A stretch of DNA of 64,000 bases from Serratia entomophila (GTDB lineage: Bacteria > Pseudomonadota > Gammaproteobacteria > Enterobacterales > Enterobacteriaceae), in NCBI RefSeq assembly GCF_021462285.1, contig NZ_CP082787.1, positions 1,054,001 to 1,118,000 of the forward strand, written 5' to 3'. The notes beneath the pieces were generated by a model. It saw only the letters and a program-made list of their open reading frames with translations, was not told the DNA's origin and did not search any database. The translations under genes and the position numbers were made by a program. Positions 59,561-64,000 of this stretch are shown here, piece by piece. Within the stretch, counting starts at the first letter, position 1. Every line of letters starts with the position of its first letter.

Positions 59561-60052
59561 GTGAGCAAGCGGTTCATTGGCTATGTCTTTTCGTTTTTCT
59601 TTTTGCTGAATCTGGCGTTTATATTTTCTCAACTGTGGAAAATAACCCACATCGGCGCGGCAACAGAGCCAGCGCCGGCCGCGCCGCGCCATGTCGGGTT
59701 TCCTGCGGCGGATGATGCGGGCGTTATCGGCGCGCTCAACTTATTTGGCCGCTATGCGCAGGCAAAGGGCGGGCAACGGGGGGAGGAGGGCTATAGGGTG
59801 AGGCCGCAGGGAATTACCGACCAAATCATTCGTGATGCGCCAGAGTCCCGGCTGGCGGGGAAAATTACCGGTTTACTGCTCAGCGGCAATGAAAATAAAA
59901 GCCTGGTTATCATAGAGCGCGCTGGAAAGCAGGCCAGCTATGGCATCGGTGAGCGCATTATCGACAGCAACGCCGTTATATTGCGCATATTGCACGATAA
60001 GATATTGCTTAATGAAAATGGATACTATGCCTCGATGATTTTAAAAGAGTAG
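59561..60052 (+). CDS. gspC: Type II secretion protein GspC (short form)
   Basis: An inner-membrane clamp of the type II secretion system. The GTG start follows GAGG and gives 163 residues. A membrane helix at about 8-27 (YVFSFFFLLNLAFIFSQLW) is followed by a Pro-rich linker. The homology region that contacts the secretin N0 domain is at about 65-160 (LNLFGRY, then LAGKITGLLLSGNENKSLVIIERAGKQASYGIGERI). The PDZ or coiled-coil domain that follows in longer GspC proteins is absent. First gene of the gsp operon, 50 bp before gspD. Confidence 0.88.
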   Translation: MSKRFIGYVFSFFFLLNLAFIFSQLWKITHIGAATEPAPAAPRHVGFPAADDAGVIGALNLFGRYAQAKGGQRGEEGYRVRPQGITDQIIRDAPESRLAGKITGLLLSGNENKSLVIIERAGKQASYGIGERIIDSNAVILRILHDKILLNENGYYASMILKE

Positions 60053-60102
60053 GCGTGCTTTCTTTTTTTGATGGAAAATTTTTCAGGTCATAAGGCTGTA
60101 TT

Positions 60103-62070
60103 GTGATTACGCATATTGTTTATCTTCTGGGCCATCAGTGGCGCCACGTTTACTGGCGGCGGCTGGCGATGATTTCCCTGCTGGCCGTTTTTTCCGGCCC
60201 GGCGCATGCCGAATCTTTTTCCGCCAATTTTAAAGGCACGGATATTCAGGAATTTATTAATACCGTCAGTAAAAATCTGGGGAAAACCATCATCATTGAC
60301 CCGGCGGTGAAAGGTAAGGTCACCGTGCGCAGCTATGAGCAGCTTAACGACAAACAATATTATCAATTCTTCCTGAACGTGCTGGACGTTTACGGCTATG
60401 CGGTGATCGGCATGCCCAATAACGTGCTGAAAGTGATAGTGGCGAAAGAGGGGAAACGAGCCGCGCTATCGCAGGCGGGCGGCGCCGAGGCGGCGGAAGG
60501 GGATGAGGTGGTGATGCGCATCGTTCCGCTGCGCAACATCGCGGCCAAGGATATTGCGCCGTTATTGCGCCAGCTTAACGACAGCGTGGGCGTCGGCAGC
60601 GTGGCGCATTACGAGCAGGGCAACGCCTTGCTGATCACCGGCAGGGCCGGCGTGGTCAATGGGCTGATCGATATTGTCCGCGAGATGGATCAGGATGACG
60701 GCAACCAGATAGAAACCATAACGTTGAAACATGCGGCGGCGGCCGAGATTGTGCGCATGGTCAATGAGCTGTTCCGCGAAGAGGGCAAGCAGCGGATGGC
60801 GGGTGCCGCGACGCTGCGGCTGGTGGCGGATGAAAGAACCAACAGCCTGATGCTGACCGGCGACGATCGGATCCGCGAATACGTTAAATCGATGGTTTAT
60901 CAGCTGGATAACAAGAGCGTTAGCCAGGGCAACACCAAAGTCATTCAGCTGAAATACGCCAAGGCGCAGAGCCTGGTCGAGGTGCTGACCGGGGTGAGCT
61001 CGGGCTTGCAGAATGAAAAGGAAGCGGCCGCAACCAACGTGGCGCTGCTGAAAAATGTGGTGATCAAGGCCGACGAGCAAACCAACGCGCTGATCATCAC
61101 CGCCGCGCCGGACGTGATGCGCGATCTGGAAGAGGTGGTCACCAAGCTGGACGTGCGGCGTGCGCAGGTGCTGGTGGAGGCGGTGATTGTCGAGGTGCAG
61201 GACGGCCAGGGGCTGAATATCGGCGTTCAGTGGGCGAATAAGTACGGCGGCGGCACGCAGTTTGCGGGCAATGCCCCCGGCGTTGCCTCGGGGTTCGAGG
61301 GCGGCATGCTCGAGGCCTTCGGCAAGGCCAACGGACTGATGACCGGTTTCTACAGTGGCAACTGGGGCCTGTTGCTCTCCGCCATCGCCAGCAATAACCA
61401 AAACAATATTCTGGCCACGCCGAGCATCGTCACTCTGGATAACGCCGAGGCGGAGTTCAGCGTCGGTCAGGATGTGCCTATTCTAACCGGTTCGCAAACC
61501 ACCAACAGCGATAACGTGTTCAATACCGTTTCGCGTAAAACCGTGGGGATAAAACTTAAGGTCAAGCCGCAGATTAACAAGGGCCAGTCGGTTCTGATGC
61601 AGATTGAACAAGAGGTTTCCAGCGTTGCCGACAACGCGCAGATCGCCGCCGATTCTTTGGGCGCCACCTTTAATATCCGCACGGTCAACAACACCGTATT
61701 GGTCGACAGCGGCGAAACGGTGGTGGTAGGCGGCCTGCTGGATAAAACCAACTCGGAAGTGGAGAGCAGCGTTCCGCTTCTGGGGCGCATTCCGCTGCTG
61801 GGCGCGCTGTTCCGCTCGACCTCGGTGAAGGAAAGCAAGCGTAACCTGATGCTGTTCATTCGGCCCACCATCATTCGCACCACCGAGGGTTATAGCCGGC
61901 AGAGCCGGCGTAAAGTCGGCAAATTCGACCTCGAGCAACAGAAGGACAGCGAGCTGAAGCAGGCGCTGCGCGACGAGCTGGCGCAGGGCAGAGGCGCCGG
62001 AGACAACAAGGCGTTTCTGAACGTTATTGCGCAAATCGATGCCTTCTATGGCCGGGAAGGCAAAAAATGA
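60103..62070 (+). CDS. gspD: Type II secretion secretin GspD
   Basis: The outer-membrane secretin, 655 residues from a GTG start. The signal peptide is cleaved near GPAHAE. The N0 domain (about 38-110, [36 protein letters not shown]) is followed by N1-N3, with [22 protein letters not shown] and [21 protein letters not shown]. The secretin core runs from about 370 and has [28 protein letters not shown] and [37 protein letters not shown]-terminal tail could bind a GspS pilotin. It overlaps gspE by ATGA. Confidence 0.97.
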   Translation: MITHIVYLLGHQWRHVYWRRLAMISLLAVFSGPAHAESFSANFKGTDIQEFINTVSKNLGKTIIIDPAVKGKVTVRSYEQLNDKQYYQFFLNVLDVYGYAVIGMPNNVLKVIVAKEGKRAALSQAGGAEAAEGDEVVMRIVPLRNIAAKDIAPLLRQLNDSVGVGSVAHYEQGNALLITGRAGVVNGLIDIVREMDQDDGNQIETITLKHAAAAEIVRMVNELFREEGKQRMAGAATLRLVADERTNSLMLTGDDRIREYVKSMVYQLDNKSVSQGNTKVIQLKYAKAQSLVEVLTGVSSGLQNEKEAAATNVALLKNVVIKADEQTNALIITAAPDVMRDLEEVVTKLDVRRAQVLVEAVIVEVQDGQGLNIGVQWANKYGGGTQFAGNAPGVASGFEGGMLEAFGKANGLMTGFYSGNWGLLLSAIASNNQNNILATPSIVTLDNAEAEFSVGQDVPILTGSQTTNSDNVFNTVSRKTVGIKLKVKPQINKGQSVLMQIEQEVSSVADNAQIAADSLGATFNIRTVNNTVLVDSGETVVVGGLLDKTNSEVESSVPLLGRIPLLGALFRSTSVKESKRNLMLFIRPTIIRTTEGYSRQSRRKVGKFDLEQQKDSELKQALRDELAQGRGAGDNKAFLNVIAQIDAFYGREGKK

Positions 62071-63563
62071 CCCAGAGCCCTGCCGGCCATTTGCTGCCTT
62101 TTGCCTGGGCGCGCCAACATGGCGTGCTGGCGGTGACGCAGGCGCAGGGGATCGCGCTGTATTGCCACCGGCAAACGACGCTCGACGCGCTGATGGAGGC
62201 CCATCGTTTTCTGCCCGGCGAACCCTTGCCGGTGCGGCTGGAGGCGGAACTGTTCGAACAAAAACTGGTGGCGCACTACCAGCAGGAAACCGGCCATGCG
62301 CAAAGGATGATCGAGGATCTGGGCAGCGAGCTGGACTTTTATACCCTGGCGGAAGAGCTGCCGGAGCAGCAGGACCTGTTGGATGAGCAGAACGACGCGC
62401 CGATTATTCGCCTGATCAACGCCATGCTGAGTGAGGCGATCAAAGAGCGGGCCTCCGACATTCATATCGAGACCTATGAGAGTGAATTGGCGATCCGCTT
62501 TCGCATCGACGGCGCGTTGCGGCGTATTTTGGCGCCGCAGCGCAAGCTTTCCGCCCTGCTGGTTTCCCGCATCAAGGTGATGTCAAAGCTGGATATTGCC
62601 GAGAAGCGCGTGCCGCAGGATGGCCGCATGACGCTGAAAGTGGGGGGCCGGGCGATCGACGTGCGGGTGTCGGTGATGCCGGCCAGCCACGGTGAACGGG
62701 TGGTGATGCGTTTGCTGGACAAGAGCAGCGTCAGGCTGGATCTGCCCAGCCTGGGCATGACGCCGGATCGCCAGCAGGCGCTGCTGCGCCTGATTCAGCA
62801 GCCGCACGGCATTATCCTGGTTACCGGCCCGACCGGCTCAGGCAAAAGCACCACGCTGTACACCCTGCTGAACCAGATCAATGACGAAAACCGCAACATC
62901 ATGACCATTGAAGATCCCGTCGAGTATGAGCTGAGCGGCGTTGCGCAGACCCAGGTGAACCCGAAGGTGGACATGACCTTTGCCCGCGGGCTGCGCGCGC
63001 TGCTGCGGCAGGATCCTGACGTGGTGTTGATCGGTGAGATCCGCGACGGCGAAACGGCGCAGATTGCGGTGCAGGCCTCTTTGACCGGGCACCTGGTGTT
63101 GTCCACGCTGCATACCAATACCGCGATTGGCGCCATTACCCGGCTGCGGGATATGGGGGTGGAGCCATTTTTGCTGTCCAGTTCGCTCAGCGGCGTGCTG
63201 GCGCAGCGTCTGGTGCGGCGGCTCTGCCCGCAGTGCCGTGAGCCCTATGCATTATCCGAGCGACAACGGCAGACGTTTGATTGGCCGGCGGAGCAAAGCC
63301 CTACCTGTTGGCGGCCGGTGGGCTGCGACGCCTGCGGCGGCCAGGGATACCGCGGCCGTATCGGCCTGCACGAACTGCTGCTGCTGGATGAGGCCATGCG
63401 TCTGGCGATCCATCGCGGAGACAGCGAAATCGACATCATGCGCCTGGCCGCCTCGCGTTATCAGTCGTTGCGTCAGGATGGTATCGCCAAAATGAGCGCC
63501 GGCGAAACCAGTCTGGAAGAGGTATTGCGGGTCACCCGTGAAGGGGATGGCGATGAAGTGTGA
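62067..63563 (+). CDS. gspE: Type II secretion ATPase GspE
   Basis: The cytoplasmic ATPase that drives pseudopilus assembly. It has 498 residues. Walker A is [15 protein letters not shown] near residue 255, the Asp box is [10 protein letters not shown], Walker B is [18 protein letters not shown], and the His box is [12 protein letters not shown]. The tetracysteine zinc module is intact (LCPQCREPY and [12 protein letters not shown]). It overlaps gspD by 4 bp and gspF by 11 bp. Confidence 0.97.
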   Translation: MTQSPAGHLLPFAWARQHGVLAVTQAQGIALYCHRQTTLDALMEAHRFLPGEPLPVRLEAELFEQKLVAHYQQETGHAQRMIEDLGSELDFYTLAEELPEQQDLLDEQNDAPIIRLINAMLSEAIKERASDIHIETYESELAIRFRIDGALRRILAPQRKLSALLVSRIKVMSKLDIAEKRVPQDGRMTLKVGGRAIDVRVSVMPASHGERVVMRLLDKSSVRLDLPSLGMTPDRQQALLRLIQQPHGIILVTGPTGSGKSTTLYTLLNQINDENRNIMTIEDPVEYELSGVAQTQVNPKVDMTFARGLRALLRQDPDVVLIGEIRDGETAQIAVQASLTGHLVLSTLHTNTAIGAITRLRDMGVEPFLLSSSLSGVLAQRLVRRLCPQCREPYALSERQRQTFDWPAEQSPTCWRPVGCDACGGQGYRGRIGLHELLLLDEAMRLAIHRGDSEIDIMRLAASRYQSLRQDGIAKMSAGETSLEEVLRVTREGDGDEV

Positions 63564-64000
63564 TTACCGCGCCTGCGATCGGCAGGGGCGCGCCCAGCGC
63601 GGTTCGCTTGAGGCCGATTCTCTGCGCCATGCCCGCGATATGCTGCGCGAAAAAGGCTGGCGAGTGCTCGAGGTCAGGGGCGCAAAGACGCGCGGCCCCG
63701 GCAGGCTGTATGGATTCAAGCTTGGTACCGGCGTCGGCAGCGGCGATCTGGCGCTGGCCACCCGCCAGCTGGCGACGTTGATGTCCGCCGCGCTGCCGTT
63801 GGAAGAAGCGTTGATGGCGGTGGCGCGGCAGACGGAAAAAAAGGCGCTGCAGGCGGCGTTGGTGCAGGTTCGTCAGCGGATCCTGGAAGGTTTTTCGCTG
63901 GCGCACGCCATGGGTCAGTACCCGCGTATTTTTGAGCGACTGTACTGCGCCATGGTGGCGGCCGGCGAAATCTCCGGCCATTTGGCGCCGGTGCTGGAGC
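63553..64000 (+). CDS. gspF: Type II secretion inner-membrane protein GspF (5' part)
   Basis: The platform protein around which GspE works. The ATG at 63553 lies within gspE. The frame stays open to the window edge, giving 149 residues. It shows the family start [41 protein letters not shown], then [29 protein letters not shown] and [30 protein letters not shown]. The membrane helices lie beyond the window. Confidence 0.93.
   Translation, partial: MKCDYRACDRQGRAQRGSLEADSLRHARDMLREKGWRVLEVRGAKTRGPGRLYGFKLGTGVGSGDLALATRQLATLMSAALPLEEALMAVARQTEKKALQAALVQVRQRILEGFSLAHAMGQYPRIFERLYCAMVAAGEISGHLAPVLE

Overview
The window is enterobacterial chromosome at about 60% G+C. It almost certainly comes from Serratia, and S. 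marcescens or a close relative is the best guess. The gene order follows the E. coli K-12 map from tgt to ffs almost gene for gene: tgt-yajC-secDF, yajI, nrdR-ribD-ribE-nusB-thiL-pgpA, yajO/dxs/ispA/xseB, thiI, yajL/panE/yajQ, yajR, cyoEDCBA, ampG, yajG, bolA, tig, clpPX, lon, hupB, ppiD, ybaV, fadM, queC, ybaE, cof, decR, mdlAB, glnK-amtB, tesB, ybaY, ybaZ, ffs. The proteins match the family lengths and their catalytic residues are visible. The species call rests on synteny and protein similarity recalled from knowledge, not on a database search.

Accessory DNA interrupts this backbone at five points. (1) Positions 1-1072, next to tgt, hold two phage-tail-like genes of lower G+C (an SGNH-hydrolase fragment and a possible lectin-like protein) where queA would be expected. 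(2) Positions 16732-20390, between thiI and yajL, hold a two-partner secretion locus: a very short FHA/haemolysin-like exoprotein and its TpsB outer-membrane transporter. (3) Positions 22590-24000, between yajQ and yajR, form an A+T-rich islet of overlapping small genes resembling a toxin/immunity pair. (4) Positions 47521-48561 hold a PLP-dependent cysteine synthase-fold enzyme divergent from the Lrp-type regulator decR, probably an inducible cysteine-detoxification pair. (5) From 57358 to the right edge, after the 4.5S RNA gene, lie a ToxR/MarT-like membrane regulator, a FidL-like partner, a second membrane-anchored winged-helix protein and the start of a type II secretion operon (gspC, D, E and partial F).

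The backbone groups into working units. secDF-yajC belongs to the Sec translocon. ribD-ribE-nusB-thiL-pgpA combines riboflavin, transcription and thiamine functions. xseB-ispA-dxs makes isoprenoid precursors. cyoABCDE is cytochrome bo3 oxidase with its haem O synthase. tig-clpP-clpX-lon-hupB-ppiD is a protein folding and proteolysis block, with heat-shock (sigma-32) promoter sequences before clpP and lon. glnK-amtB has a textbook sigma-54 promoter and an NtrC-like palindrome. Many operon ends carry clear intrinsic terminators.

A dispersed miniature element of about 122 bp with TACCC...GGGTA inverted ends occurs at least twice (after tgt and before ribE), and a collapsed 56-bp version lies between ispA and dxs. 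I found no rRNA, tRNA, CRISPR array or complete insertion sequence. The likeliest places for new biology are the yajQ-yajR islet, the short TPS exoprotein, and the paired membrane regulators in front of the type II secretion genes.
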